Source: Golubevia sp. BC0850
Lineage: Eukaryota > Basidiomycota > Exobasidiomycetes > Golubeviales > Golubeviaceae
Reading direction: 5' to 3'
Assembly (NCBI GenBank): GCA_012976225.1
Contig: JAAVVG010000012.1
Coordinates: 682,001 to 746,000 of the forward strand
Length of the DNA: 64,000 bases
Numbering within the stretch: the first letter of the stretch is position 1; each line of letters opens with the position of its first letter. Under the pieces are notes generated by a model, which was not told the origin of the DNA, ran no database searches, and saw only the letters and a list, made by a program, of their open reading frames with translations. A program made the position numbers and the translations under genes. Positions 48,505 to 59,907 of the stretch are shown here, one piece after another.

Positions 48505-50885
48505 ATGAAGAAGAAACCAACTTCCATCAACTACGAGTCGGACGATGATGAGCTTGAAGACGAAGACCCACCTTTCGATTCAATGCTCGACTCCAAGTAC
48601 GTTTCCAAGCTAGATCCCAAGTTTAACCCCAACTTGGACCTCAAGGCTGCTGCGATCCTAGAGAAGCATGATCACTTCCAAGTCCACAAATATCCACCAG
48701 AGAAATCAGAGAAAGGTCGGACGAACAGCTTTTCGCAGAACTCCTCTTTAGGCGCTTATCAAATCGACTCTCCTCCTTATACTTGGGTAGTCGCTCTATT
48801 TGAATTCTGTGCGTTCATTCCAGCTGCCTATGTTATGGTGGTCGGAAGGATCATGCTCGACAGCGTCAGAGATGAGGATTGGGACTTTGGTCTTGGTTCT
48901 ACCGGGGTGAGTTTAGTCCTCAGAGAAGGCGCTTTCTTTCGAACTGGGCCCCAATGGGAGGCATCTGATCTTTTCTTTTCATCTTCTGTCTTTCAGAGAG
49001 TCTCCGTCATAGGACCATCCGAGGCGAAACTGATTGCTATCGCGCTTCTGACTTCAGGAAGTGTCTCCTGGATTTGTTTCTGCTGCGATGTCTTCTGCTC
49101 TTGCGTCCTGGTGAGTGATAGCTCTTATACTCTGTACGATGAGATACTCTCTCTGTCTGACGGACTTCTTCGTTCTCTCTCAGGCGATTGGAGTTCCTTA
49201 CTTCGCTTGGGGAGACTCGTCTCCTTCTCTCGCTTGGAGATGTGGTTCAAGATCGAGCAAAGTGATGCAAGTCGTCTGCTATCTAATTTCGCTTCCTAGA
49301 ATAGCATTCACTATATTGGGTAAGCTGATCTTGAATGCCTTCTAGAGACTAAGATACCATGCTGGCACTTCCATCTGACGTTCTCTTTCTTCCCTAGATA
49401 TCGTTCTTCTGTTCAAGTATTCACCTTTCTACAACCCGTATGATGACGCCGATCTGAAAGAAGTGACAGCAGCTCTCATCGTTTCCATCATCAATTTGTC
49501 TACTGCACCTTTCATATCTCTCATGGTTTACATTTTTTTCTACGCTCCACTCACGACTTCAAGAAGGAGAAAACAAGCAGAAAGGATCGCTAGATGTGAG
49601 AGAACTTTGGTCTATGATCAAAGCCACTTAGAATTGGAAGATCCTTCGCGATACTACGAGCTTCGAGGTCAACGACAACAATCGACAGAGGAAGGAGGTT
49701 CTTCTGCGCCTTTGTGGAGTCGTCTGAGGGGAAGAAACAGAAGTCAAGAATCCAGAGATTCGCCCATTGCTACTGGACCATTGAATCTGCTGAGGGATTT
49801 GGATGCAATCAACGCAACTCTGGTCGATACGACTGACGGTTCTGGGAACTCGGTTCCAGGGAAGTGTTCACAAGATCAACTTCAACTAATCCCGCTGGTT
49901 CTTTATATCGAGATGGATGAGAAGGAAGACCGAGTTCCGAATCTAAAGGCTCGAGCTTCTCTGACCAGCCCAAAGACTGGGGGAAAGACTGGAGATTTGG
50001 AGGAAGGAAACATCAACATGAAACAGAAGGCTGGAAGATTGGTGGATCCCTTGGCCATGTTAGGAATTCAACCTCTGAGAGATATAGATCTCTTCAATCA
50101 GTTCAATCCTCTTGACTTCAACTCCACTTGGCTCGACGATGTTGAAGAAGAAGCCGAAGTCAAAAAGAGCCTCGAGGCCTCCCAGAACAAGAATCTAGAT
50201 CAAAACACCATTCAGCAAGAGTCGAATCTGAAAAACTCGGTCAAGATTTCTCGAAGTGAGAGGAGTAGGCTAAGATCGATAGGGTTGAGTAGAAAGGGCA
50301 AAGGAAAGAGCCGATCTCAAATCTCAGAAACTTCGGACTCAATCTTGTTGAATGGAGACCCTACTAACAATGCCTCGATAGAAGCTCCATCGACAGGCTT
50401 CAGATTAAGACTGAGACCCAAACCTGCAAATCAAGATTATCCGTTACTGGAAGTTCCACTCAATCAAGCCACCTGTACGATTTGTCTATTGGACTTCGAA
50501 AGTGTGGATCAGAGTTTGTTGAAAATCGAAGATTCAAGAGTGGGAAAAGGAAAGGAGAAGACGAAGAAAAGAAAGCCCAAGGACGAAGAGAAAGGTTCGA
50601 AGTCTTCTTTAGAACCTTTGAGACTTTTACCCTGTAGACACGCTTTCCATGTGAGTATCCCCTACCTCTGTGCTGTCTTATTGTGGAAGGAAAACCTGAA
50701 CTTAGAGAAAGGCGACTCTTTCTATTTCAGGGGTCTGCTAGAGCTTGCTTTTTCTCAAACATTTCTGTCTTTCTCTTCCTTCTCTCCGATAATTTCAACA
50801 GCAATCTTGTATCGATGAATGGCTCACTACCGCCTCTGCAAGATGTGTCATTTGTCAGGCGCGAGTCTTCCCTCGATCTTCTTGA
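48505..50885 (+). CDS. Multi-pass membrane RING-H2 E3 ubiquitin ligase
   Basis: Five exons: 48505-48906, 48997-49110, 49184-49319, 49398-50650 and 50802-50885, coding 662 residues. About four membrane segments lie in the first third (TWVVALFEFCAFIPAAYVMV, LIAIALLTSGSVSWICFCC, VVCYLISLPRIAFTIL, ALIVSIINLSTAPFISLMV). A long polar region follows. The C-terminal RING-H2 starts CTICLLDF (Cys about 577), holds an unusual ~50-residue Lys/Glu-rich insert between the first and second cysteine pairs, then LLPCRHAFHQSCIDEWL and CVICQ. The last intron splits the RING at the AFH codon. The organisation suggests an ER, Golgi or vacuolar quality-control ligase; the substrate is unknown. Two upstream in-frame ATGs (48457, 48469) would add a short hydrophobic stretch. 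Confidence 0.85.
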
Positions 50886-51048
50886 GTTCATTTGTGCCCT
50901 TTTCATGTGATGCTACCGAAACTAGACTCATAATGTGGGCAAAACTTTCAATTAACAAACGAGGAGCACATGTGTGATCTGCAAGAGTCAAAACGAGCGG
51001 AAATCGAAGACTGAAATGAAGGCGCGCCGAAGACAGGGTTGGACCACT

Positions 51049-51858
51049 CTAACTCAAGAGATTAAAGGCGTCGAAATCCTCTGAGGCCTCTGATCTCTTC
51101 GAGAAGACCTAATTCACCAATAGAGAAAGGGAAGGGAAGCAAAAATTAGAGGGGCGGTCAATTTCAATCTCGTGCCACATCGATCTTGTGTCGACTCACC
51201 TCGGAAAACACGTCGAAGTCTTCCATTCTCTTTGATGGTGGCTTAGCAGTCACTCCCTTGTAGATTCCAAATCCGATGGCACCAAATGCTACGGCAGCAG
51301 CTGCAGAGGCGATGGCGGTTCTGATGGCTTTTTCACGATTGGAGACTATGGCACTCAATCTCTTCTCTGGAGATTCATCAGAGAATTCGAGAGAAGAATT
51401 CTTGGAAAGAGACTGAGCCGGCCAAAGGGAATAAAAGGGACAATGTCAGCAAATCAGCCTTGTGTCAATTTATCAATCGACGCGCTGGCTTCTGCCAATC
51501 TGTAGACTCACCTCGTCTTCTGCCATCTTCGACACAAAAGCCGGAACTCCATTGTCATCAGTGGCTAAGAAGTCTTGACCTTCTTTTGTGGCCAGCCAAC
51601 TGATTCCGGCTCCAAGCAACGATAGCCCAAACCCTGCTGCTCCAAACTTCAGAGGTCCATTGCCGATCTCCTCTCCCTTGGAAAGTTGGGAGACCGACTT
51701 TTCCTGCGTAGAGGGAGAGAATGAAGCAGTCAGATCGAGGAGCGAACTTCTCTTGGTACAGCCCAAGGTCATTGGAAGCTCACCTCAGAAACAGGAGCAG
51801 CTTGGGCCATGGAGGCTACCAATACCATTGAAAGCGGGAGAGATCTTAAGAATTGCAT
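51049..51858 (-). CDS. Small secretory-pathway membrane protein, family not recognised
   Basis: Four exons: 51858-51784, 51703-51512, 51412-51200 and 51108-51049, coding 179 residues. It begins with a signal peptide (MQFLRSLPLSMVLVASMAQA, likely cut near AAPVSE). Two Gly/Ala-rich hydrophobic segments follow, GAAGFGLSLLGAGISWLA and IASAAAAVAFGAIGFGIYKG. The C-terminal part has EDFDVFSE and then SEDFDAFNLLS, a short duplicated motif joined by the last splice. If that last GTGAGT were not used, the protein would instead end a few codons later in KIDVARD at 51164. No homologue is recognised. The Gly-zipper-like helices suggest an oligomeric membrane protein. Confidence 0.6.
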
Positions 51859-52822
51859 TTGTAATGGAGTTTGATGAATTAAAGAGTTGAAAAGAAGAAA
51901 GAAAGAAAGAAAGGAATGAAGAAGTTTGTGAAAAAGTAGGCAGGCCAGCTGCGAAGGTTGAAGAGGAAGAGGGGAAAAAGAGTTGAAGAAGAAGAAGAAG
52001 AAAGAAGAATTCTAAAGAGAGGCGAATCTCATGAATCATGCCCTTCCTTCTTACACCTTTTCAGAGGCGAGGATTTATGCATCCTCCGGACGACTTAAAG
52101 TACAGTGCACACTCTTTATTTTCTTTGCCTTCACTAACGAGCATGAGAAGAGTGACTTCAAGCCTTCTAATTACCCGCCTATCGCGATCCTGAGATTAAA
52201 GAGAATCGAGGATTTACCGAATAGCTGTTTTGAACTACATTGCCGTCTCATCGCCTTGATTTGAAGAGGGGTGTGGGACCTCTGCCTCGCTGCCTCTGAC
52301 CCCTTGCGCGAAAGCAAATGCTAATTGATTTGACTGAGATCTTTACGGAATCCTCTTATGGATCAAGAAAACCGCATTTACTTCGACAGATGAATGATTC
52401 TGTATTCTGCCCCAGAAGATTAAGATTGAGAGAAAGAGAGTACTAGAACATTTCTTTGGTAATCAACTCATCTCCCTTGCCGAAAGACTCCATCTTCTCT
52501 TATGCACGATATCAAAGGCTGCAACTCATAACTCATCTGAAGTTCGAAAATTGGAACGGAAACCCTCTCCCATTTGGGGAATGACGTGGATATTGAAACA
52601 GTCAGAGCTGACTCCACGTGCAATGGAAAGATTTGAGGACGAAAGAAATCGAGAAAGAAGGCAGACAAGCTTCGTTGGCAGACAGTAGAAGTTGACTAGA
52701 GAAGATAAAAAAGATTTTGATTGAAAGAAAGGTAGAGTGGAAGTATGAATCAAGTGAAGGTCTGACTACTGAGATTTGAACGGGAGAGACGACATTCGAT
52801 TAGATCTTGAAAGTGAGTGCTT
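51859..52822. other. Intergenic, no gene seen
   Basis: Promoter of the small membrane protein at the left (GAAGAA/GAAA purine-rich run at 51890-52015) and 3' flank of the next F-box gene at the right. Short frames near 52031-52264 and 52526-52753 have no supporting signals. Confidence 0.4.
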
Positions 52823-54004
52823 TTACAATGGCTTCAATCCAACTTCAATTATGTCGAGGTCCCGCCAATACTTCGCGTTCAAGTCGACTACTTTGCTAAC
52901 CAATTCCGCACATTTCTTCAAAGTTGCTGGATCCAGCTTATTGAAAGGTACGACTAAATTCTGGAGGGATTCCGTCTTCACCCCTTCGACTTCTACACCA
53001 CCATCCACATTGTCTTTTCTTGCTTTGAGTACATCTAAAAGTTCAGCGTGAGCAGAGAAGTTCTCAGAACGGAACGACTTCTTAGGTTGGAATCTGAGAA
53101 CCTTCAAATGGGGACATCTACTTGATAACCTTGTCCAGCTGTCCAGTTTGTCGACCCAGAGCTCCGAGATAGAAGGAGAGTTAGAGTGAAGATGAGAGGA
53201 GTAGAGCTTCAAACTTGTCGGAACTTTCATCCAGGTTGGGAACTGCCACAGCCCGTCGGAAATCTCCAAGAACTCTAGCTTCGAAAACTCGAGCGTAGTG
53301 AGGTCCTCCCCAAGTTTTACTCTTTCGGTCTTGAAGTTGAGGTGCCTCAATGTTTGAGAAGACTTGGAAAGAATGTTCCTCCAGGTCGAATGACTATAGA
53401 CTGCACAGACGTGTAGAGATTGTAATGAATTGAAGATATCAGGGTGGCTATCGAAGAGATTGAGATTGGTAGAAGGACTTGAATCGGGATGGGAGTTGAG
53501 AGAGTGAAATCGCGTTTTTGAAGATGTTGAGACGATTGAAAGGTTGACTTTGACTCTAGCACACGATTCGAGCACCGCTGCAAGCACCATCAGATTGCGC
53601 AAGTTTGAGATCGACCTGTCCTTAAGTCCCGGCTTCTCCGTAATTCGTGAGGATTGGTTGTTCGAGACGTCTGACTCCGTTATGAAAACGGCAGAGAGAG
53701 TTTCCTTGGACTTGAAAAGAGATTGAACTAGTCGTTCAACATCTGCGTACTCTCCTAGCTCCACATCTTGAAGGAAAACCTCTTTCGAAGTCGAGTTACT
53801 CAACTGGTCAAACTGATCGACAACAGCTTGAATCATTTGAACGCTCTTCTCAACCAAGTAAACCTCTCTCCAGAAGGTTTGATTCTCGTCGATGAGTCTG
53901 AGCCATTCCTTGCAGACTTCTCTGACCTTCATGGTCTCTTCTAAAGTCAAATGCTTGAAAGTCGAGAGAAGAGTCTTGGAAGGAAGAACGTCGTTGATGT
54001 CCAT
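52823..54004 (-). CDS. F-box protein, single exon
   Basis: One uninterrupted 393-residue frame, rare for this intron-rich window. The F-box is at the very N-terminus: INDVLPSKTLLSTFKHLTLE, then VREVCKEWLRLIDENQTFWR. Leucine-rich units follow (ISNLRNLMVLAAVLESC, TLEFSKLEFLEISDGLW, CPHLKVLRFQPKK). It is expected to bind Skp1 and present a substrate to an SCF ligase. It is the cleanest of the F-box/LRR-like copies here and a good reference for the family. Loss of introns could reflect retroposition or simple ancestral state. Two minus-strand GTGAGT sites upstream suggest a spliced leader. Confidence 0.8.
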   Translation of the reverse strand: MDINDVLPSKTLLSTFKHLTLEETMKVREVCKEWLRLIDENQTFWREVYLVEKSVQMIQAVVDQFDQLSNSTSKEVFLQDVELGEYADVERLVQSLFKSKETLSAVFITESDVSNNQSSRITEKPGLKDRSISNLRNLMVLAAVLESCARVKVNLSIVSTSSKTRFHSLNSHPDSSPSTNLNLFDSHPDIFNSLQSLHVCAVYSHSTWRNILSKSSQTLRHLNFKTERVKLGEDLTTLEFSKLEFLEISDGLWQFPTWMKVPTSLKLYSSHLHSNSPSISELWVDKLDSWTRLSSRCPHLKVLRFQPKKSFRSENFSAHAELLDVLKARKDNVDGGVEVEGVKTESLQNLVVPFNKLDPATLKKCAELVSKVVDLNAKYWRDLDIIEVGLKPL

Positions 54005-54615
54005 CTCGAAGGGTGGAGCTGCGTGAGCATGAGTGCAGGTGAAGGGAACAAATTTGTATCAGTACGAGGTTTCAGTTAAGAGCATGGAGCAGAGAGTCAA
54101 GCACATCGGTAGTCTCATCTTACTCACGTCCATTGAGAGGTCAAGGAGGAGGACGGAAAGTGAACTGGATGAAGATTGGGACCGACATCGAGAAAAGGAG
54201 AGGTCTGAAGGGAAGTATGCTCTACTGAGTAAGGCTGTTTGGCTTCTAATGCTAGTGGCTCATTAGAAAGCAAAGAGAAGAATCCAGAAGATGGGGAAGA
54301 AGTGAAGAAGGTCAGAAGAGAGGATGGTTGGATCATGGATGGACAGAAAGAGCTAAGCACGACAGTTCTCAACTCACGTTAAACCTCTACAAGAACCAGA
54401 GGGGGACGATGAGCGATGTGAAAGTGAGACCAGAAAGAGGGAAGTATAGAGTCACTTTCTCTTGATGAACTGGCTTACCCGAGATTGTGAAATCTTTCAG
54501 CTCTGTTTCCACAGCAGATTAGCAAGACTTTCAGGAGTTCCTTTGAACCTTGACGAAAGGAAGTGAGGGTTCGGGAGCAAAGAAGTTTTGTAGCTTCTCC
54601 TCTCACTCTCCAACG
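54005..54615. promoter_or_regulatory. Divergent region, F-box gene and ARP6
   Basis: 611 bp between divergent start codons. Minus-strand GTGAGT motifs near 54123 and 54373 may be donors of leader introns of the F-box gene. No protein family was recognised in the open frames here. Confidence 0.4.
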
Positions 54616-57600
54616 ATGCCATCTGCAGTGGCTTCCACCTCCCAACCTTCTTCCTTGGATTCTCACAACTTACCCTCATCATACGCAGTAATAGATGTAG
54701 GAGCTCACTCCTTACGGATCTCCATAAGCAAATTCAATCCTTTCAAACCATCAAATGCTACTGATTTGCTCTCCTCCATTCAATCCTGTCCAAATGCTAT
54801 AGCAAGAGCAAGGCAAGGTGCTGCAACTTCAAGTGATCGCAGAACCTTCATTGGATCCTCAATCTTAACTCACTGCTCTGATTATGGTTCTCTCATTCTG
54901 AGGTTACCTCAAGAGAAAGGTTTCATCACTGATTGGCAAGCTCAGAAAGCTGTTTGGGATAGAGAGTTCTTCCTCAATCCAGAAGTCCAAAAGGCTGTCA
55001 ATTCAGATCAGATATCTGGTGGGAATCTGAATGGAGGAACAAGGTTGTTGGAGGGAAGACTTTGTATCATCACAGAGACAGTCTTCAACCTTCCTGATTT
55101 GGAGGAGAACCTGGAGACCATGCTGTTTGATGAGTATGGCGCTGCTGCTGTTTGGAGGTGCTCTGGTGAGTTCAGCATGGCATGAGATGAGAAGATGCTT
55201 ATTAGGAAGAAACGAGAGTGAGAGAGGCAGGTGAGAGGGAAGAAAGAACGCAGCGCCTGGAGGTTGCTTCCCAGCTAGTCCTCCCATGAGAGATTGGATA
55301 GATCCGCTCTGGTGGAGTTTTCTTAAGAGATATCTGTAGAGTACGAAGATTTGAAGAAGCTGACTGCCTCTTCCCTTACCGATAATCCCTTTCCTCAGCT
55401 CCTCAACTCGTCCCCTACTCTGGAATCTTCGCAAGTCCAACCTCTTCGAATCCAGAACCAGTAGGAGAACCTGAAGCCGACCCAACAGCACATATGTCGA
55501 AGCTTGAAAAATGGCGAAACAGAGGGAAACTGAAAGGAAAGAAGACTTCTGGATTTCGAGGTAATCAGCATACTCGAGGAAATCAGCAGCACACTTCCGG
55601 ATCTAGCAAGAGACCAGATTGTATGCTGGTAGTCGATCTGGGTCATAGCGCTTCTCATGCATTGCCAGTCTATAAGAATGAGGTTTTGTGGGATGCTGTT
55701 CGAAGGTGAGAACCTGGTTTCTGATGTGAAGGACTTCAAGTTCGGAATCTGACAACCTATCCATTCTTCCCACGCTGTCTCTTGCATTCTGCAGGCTCTC
55801 CATAGGTGGGAAACTCTTAACAAATCTTCTCAAAGAGACACTGTCGTTTCGACAATGGGACATGATGGACGATACGTGGCTGGTTGGAGCTGTCAAAGAG
55901 ACGTGCTGTTTCGTAGCTCCTGGAGGGAAAGGATCGAGGAAATTTGGTACCAAAGGAAAGGAGGAAGAGAGAAGTAAGAAACCTAGTGATTGGGAAGAGA
56001 GTGATTTGAGAGAGATTTGCAAGTGAGTGTTGATCTCAACTTCAAGTATCGAATGAGTTTGCCTTCATTAACCCGCTTTTCTCTTCCTACCGAGCAGAGG
56101 AAAACCCAACAAGAATCCCATCCTCCAAGAATACGTCCTGCCTGACTATTCATACGCAACCGACGAATCCATTCCTTTGGAGAAGAAATTCGGCTACATC
56201 AAATTTGGACCTGGTTCAGAGGAAGCCAACCAAGCGGCAGAGCTCAAGGAAAGAGAGAGGATCGGAAGTCAGAGATCAGAGTCTCGAGATGAGACTGTGG
56301 AGAGAGACGTCTCAATGTCTTTGGATGTCACTGCTGACTTCAACCCAAGTCCAGACATCACAATGGAGTCAGCCAGAGAAGATGAGAGCCAGCCGAATCC
56401 AGCTCCTTCAACACCTGCTCTCGAATCCTCCATTAGTCAAGCATCTTTCGCAAGTCATTCAGCTCCTCCTCAACCTTTCCGAAATCCTCGATCCGAAGCT
56501 CAATTCCAAGAAGATAAAGCGATTTCCTCAGCAACTCTCGACGCTTTCATCGCCGACATGAGCGTTCTTCCTGATCCAAAAGATAAAGAGGAGAACATGG
56601 ACGAAGATGAAGACGAGGATGAAGACGATGAGGATGATGAAGATTTTGAGGAGAGGGATTCGCAAGAGGAAGATGGTGATCGCTCAAGGAAGAAACAGAA
56701 GCAATCGAAAGGCAAAGGAAAGGAGAAAGCTGGAAGCAAGAAATCGAAATCAAAGAAGTCTAACGATGATGAAGATGAACAAGTCTTAGTTCTCTCTGGG
56801 GAGAGATTCAGTGTTCCAGAGGTTCTATTTGCTCCAAATCAGATCGGCGAGTTGAGGGATCGGTCCTTTTCTGTTTCTTTAATTGGGACTTACTCCCCCT
56901 TGTCCTTTTCTCCTCTACTTCATCAGGTCTACCTCAATCTCCTCTTCCTGAATTGATCGCTTCAGCTATTGAAGCTACGCCCGAAGAGATGAGAGGTCCT
57001 TTGTGGGGAAACATTGTCTTGGTTGGTGGGACTTCGAAACTTCCAGGCCTCAAGGAAAGACTGTGAGTAGAGAATAGGTTTTTTTTACTACTCTCTGCTT
57101 CTTCTGACTCTTTCCTCCCCGTAACGCTTTAAATCTCGACAGTGAGCATGATTTGAGAGCTCTAGCACCCTCCGACTTCGACGTCAAAATTTGGCACCCA
57201 GAAAGGTGAGTCTGGAGTTCTCGATCTTCCTCACTCTCTCTATTCAGATCACTGATTTCCGTGCCAATTTTTCTCGCTCACTCTCTCAGTCCCGAATTGA
57301 CTGCGACCCTAGGAGCTCTTCGTCTTCTTCAAACCTCCTACGCTTCTCCTAATTCTCAATCCGCCAAACTTTTACGCTCACGTCTAACAACTAGATCTGA
57401 ATGGTCTCAATATGGAATCGGAGCTTCAAGAGCCAAGTCAGGTTCATGGTCTTCATTAGCTTTGAATAGAGGACCCAAGGTCGAGGCAAATGGTCAAGGT
57501 GGTGGACCGATAGCGCCCAATGGGATATTACCAATGGGAATCGTCAATAGTCTAAGAGGGGTGACTGGTAAAGGTTCTAAAGCAGCTGGGACTGCTGGGG

Positions 57601-57746
57601 CTGATATGGGGATGGGGATGGGAATGGGCATTGGAGAATTCAGACAGCGTAGTGTGGGAGAGGTTGATCCTTATGCTGAAGTCATTAGCAGAGAAGAGGC
57701 GGGTGGAAGAGCCAGAAGATTCATGGATCGTCAACAGCAGAGGTGA
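54616..57746 (+). CDS. ARP6: Actin-related protein 6 (SWR1/SRCAP complex)
   Basis: Nuclear actin relative of the complex that deposits histone H2A.Z. Seven exons: 54616-55165, 55399-55705, 55795-56022, 56098-56846, 56927-57062, 57143-57205 and 57290-57746, coding 829 residues. Family marks: YAVIDVGAHSLRISIS, EKGFITDWQAQKAVWDREFF, PDCMLVVDLGHSASHALPVY, LSIGGKLLTNLLKETLSFRQ, GERFSVPEVLFAPNQIG and NIVLVGGTSKLPGLKERL. Residues about 390-600 form an acidic and Lys-rich insertion (a run of Glu/Asp, then KKQKQSKGKGKEK). The C-terminus carries a Met-Gly repeat (MGMGMGMGIG). The protein is about twice the length of the human one. The fourth intron begins GCGAGT, a GC-AG intron, needed to read NQIG-LPQSPLPEL. 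Confidence 0.92.
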
Positions 57747-58164
57747 GAAAGTAAGGGTGTTCGATTGTATTTTATTCTTGGTTATGTAACTCAATCTTTG
57801 CAAGAACCTTCAGATCACTTCGTTGCATGTTGACGCAGAGATTTCAATTGCTCATCTTTGGAAGGAGACACAAACCAGCGTTGATTCATTTCTTACAATT
57901 TGATCTCTCCGAGGAGTGAACTGGAAACGTGAGAGAAAAAAAGGAAAAAGAAACTGGGAACGATCGAGAAAGAAAAAGAAGATGGACAAAAAAAAGAAAA
58001 TCAACTATACAGGGAAGAATAAGAAAGCACGGCATGGTGACCTTTTCATGAATCAAAATGTCATCAAAACTATTACGAGTAAGAGATTTGAAGTCTTGAA
58101 ATAAGATCTTCAGATCTGAAAGGACGAAGAGAGACAATACGAGTTGAAATTGGCTTGAAAGAAG
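57747..58164. other. Convergent intergenic region
   Basis: 3' flanks of ARP6 and the next minus-strand gene, A-rich between 57930 and 58020. No gene was seen. Confidence 0.4.
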
Positions 58165-59907
58165 TCACAGATGGAGAATTGATGAGAATTTGAGAGGTCG
58201 AGAAGAACTGTGAGTAGATGATGATATATTGGGAGAAAGAAGATGAGTAGTCTGAAAAGAAGAGAAGGACCTGGACCGGGAAAAGGGGGAAGCAACAGAT
58301 ACAAAAGAGGGAACGGGAACTCAGGCCAAGAACTCACATCCTTAGGATCCAAAATCAAATGAGCTATAAAACGAAAAGTCCAGATTTGAATAAGTAAAAC
58401 GAGATCAGTCTTAAAGTTACTCGAAGGGCCATTTCAATCATCGAAGAAACTCACCTCTCTTCTCACCAACCTCCTTCTCTTCCGGGAATCTTTCCAAAAT
58501 CTTGTTCAACCATTCTCTTCTCTTCTCCATTTCCATTTTTTCCTTTTCCATCATTTTTCCTTTAATCTCTGAATTTCTGTAGGTCTCTGGAGAAGTTCCT
58601 AAACCTGCTATAGCAGAATCTGAACGATTTGAAGAATCCCCGCACTCTAAAGAATCGTCATCTGAACGATGACAAGATTCACGGCCTCTTTCTCTTTGGC
58701 TGAGATCGATGTTGTTAGAATCTAGTTCGTGGACTTGAGAAGGAGAAGGTTGATCTAACTCCAAGATTGAAGAGAGAAACCCTTCGATGTAAGATTTGAC
58801 GCTCAGTGATTGAGAGTCGGAGGAAGACAGGGAGGAAATAGTTGAAATGATAGATTGAGGTGGAACTTGTGAGTGTAGAGTGTAGAGAGTTTTAGTAAGC
58901 GATTGGAGGAGGGAGAACTGCAGGAGAGAGGGGGGGGGTGGGGAGAGGTGATAGGGTCACAGATTAATCAATGATCTATCTCATTAACATGGTAGCCACT
59001 TTAAGTCATGCAAGAAGGATAGGATAGACTGGCAGATTGCTGAGATCCCAACCCCACCATCAAACTCTAATACCCACCATCCCCCACTCAAGTCAGAGTG
59101 TCAGAACTCCCACCTCCTCCCAATCCATTCAACCTTTTCAGTCAACTCACTTTCTGATCATCCTTCAAAGACTCCCAACCATAACCAATCGAAGCGTTGG
59201 AAGCTCTGACTTGATAAAGAGACCATGTCAATCCGTCTCCCATTGCAGCTTCACCTTCACCTTCTGACCAAGAGGATCCGATTGGTCTATCGAAGGGAAG
59301 GGTAGTTCCTAGACCGAGAGAGGATAACCATTGGTGAAGATCGTACTCTACTTTGAGAGATGAGAAGATGGTAGGACCATCATCTTGGGAAGAGATTCTT
59401 AAGAGATGGGATTGACCTGCTTCGGATTGAAGTTTGATGTCCTGAATTGGGCAAAAGTGATGAGATTCATGTTTGTGGTCGTTGGTGAGTTTTAGTGGAA
59501 GAGATTGGAAGGAGGAGTTAGATGGTAAAGAGGGTGAAAAAGTTAAGAGGTTGAACTGATAAGGCAACGGAGCTAAAATGATAGCGAACACACTGCAGAC
59601 TGACCTTTACATCTTCGACTTCTACTAAATGATCCATGTGATAAACAGCAGAGAACACATTGAAACCAATCAGCTTTTCCACTTTAGATAAAACGTTTGA
59701 TAGAGTTTCATGATTGAAAGAATCTAACAATGGGTGATCACCGGGGTGAGCTTGATTTTGACGTAAAAGGTGAATCAAGTTAATCTGCTCTGGATCAGGT
59801 TTGGAAGAAAGTTGTTTGGGCCTTGAAGAGATAGGAGTTGGGGTTGGTGGTGGTGGAACGTAGAAAGAAAGGGATGGGTAAGGATCAAGGGAGCTGATGC
59901 TAGTCAT
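58165..59907 (-). CDS. Hypothetical protein, unrecognised
   Basis: Exons: 59907-59605 (101 codons, TSISSLDPYPSLSFYVPPPP at the start), one from about 59595 to 59151, then 58917-58455, 58363-58338 (26 nt) and 58251-58165. All later joints are in phase. The first joint is not: the frame VFAIILAPLPYQFNLLTFSP begins right after a possible GTCAGT donor without room for an intron, so the exon 1-2 boundary is uncertain or holds a 1-nt error. Ordered segments read HMDHLVEVEDVK, WSLYQVRASNASIGYGWESL and FSLLQSLTKTLYTLHSQVPP. A Lys/Glu-rich helix (MMEKEKMEMEKRREWLNKIL) follows, and the protein ends IHL-like after a serine-rich tail. I cannot assign a family. Confidence 0.55.
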
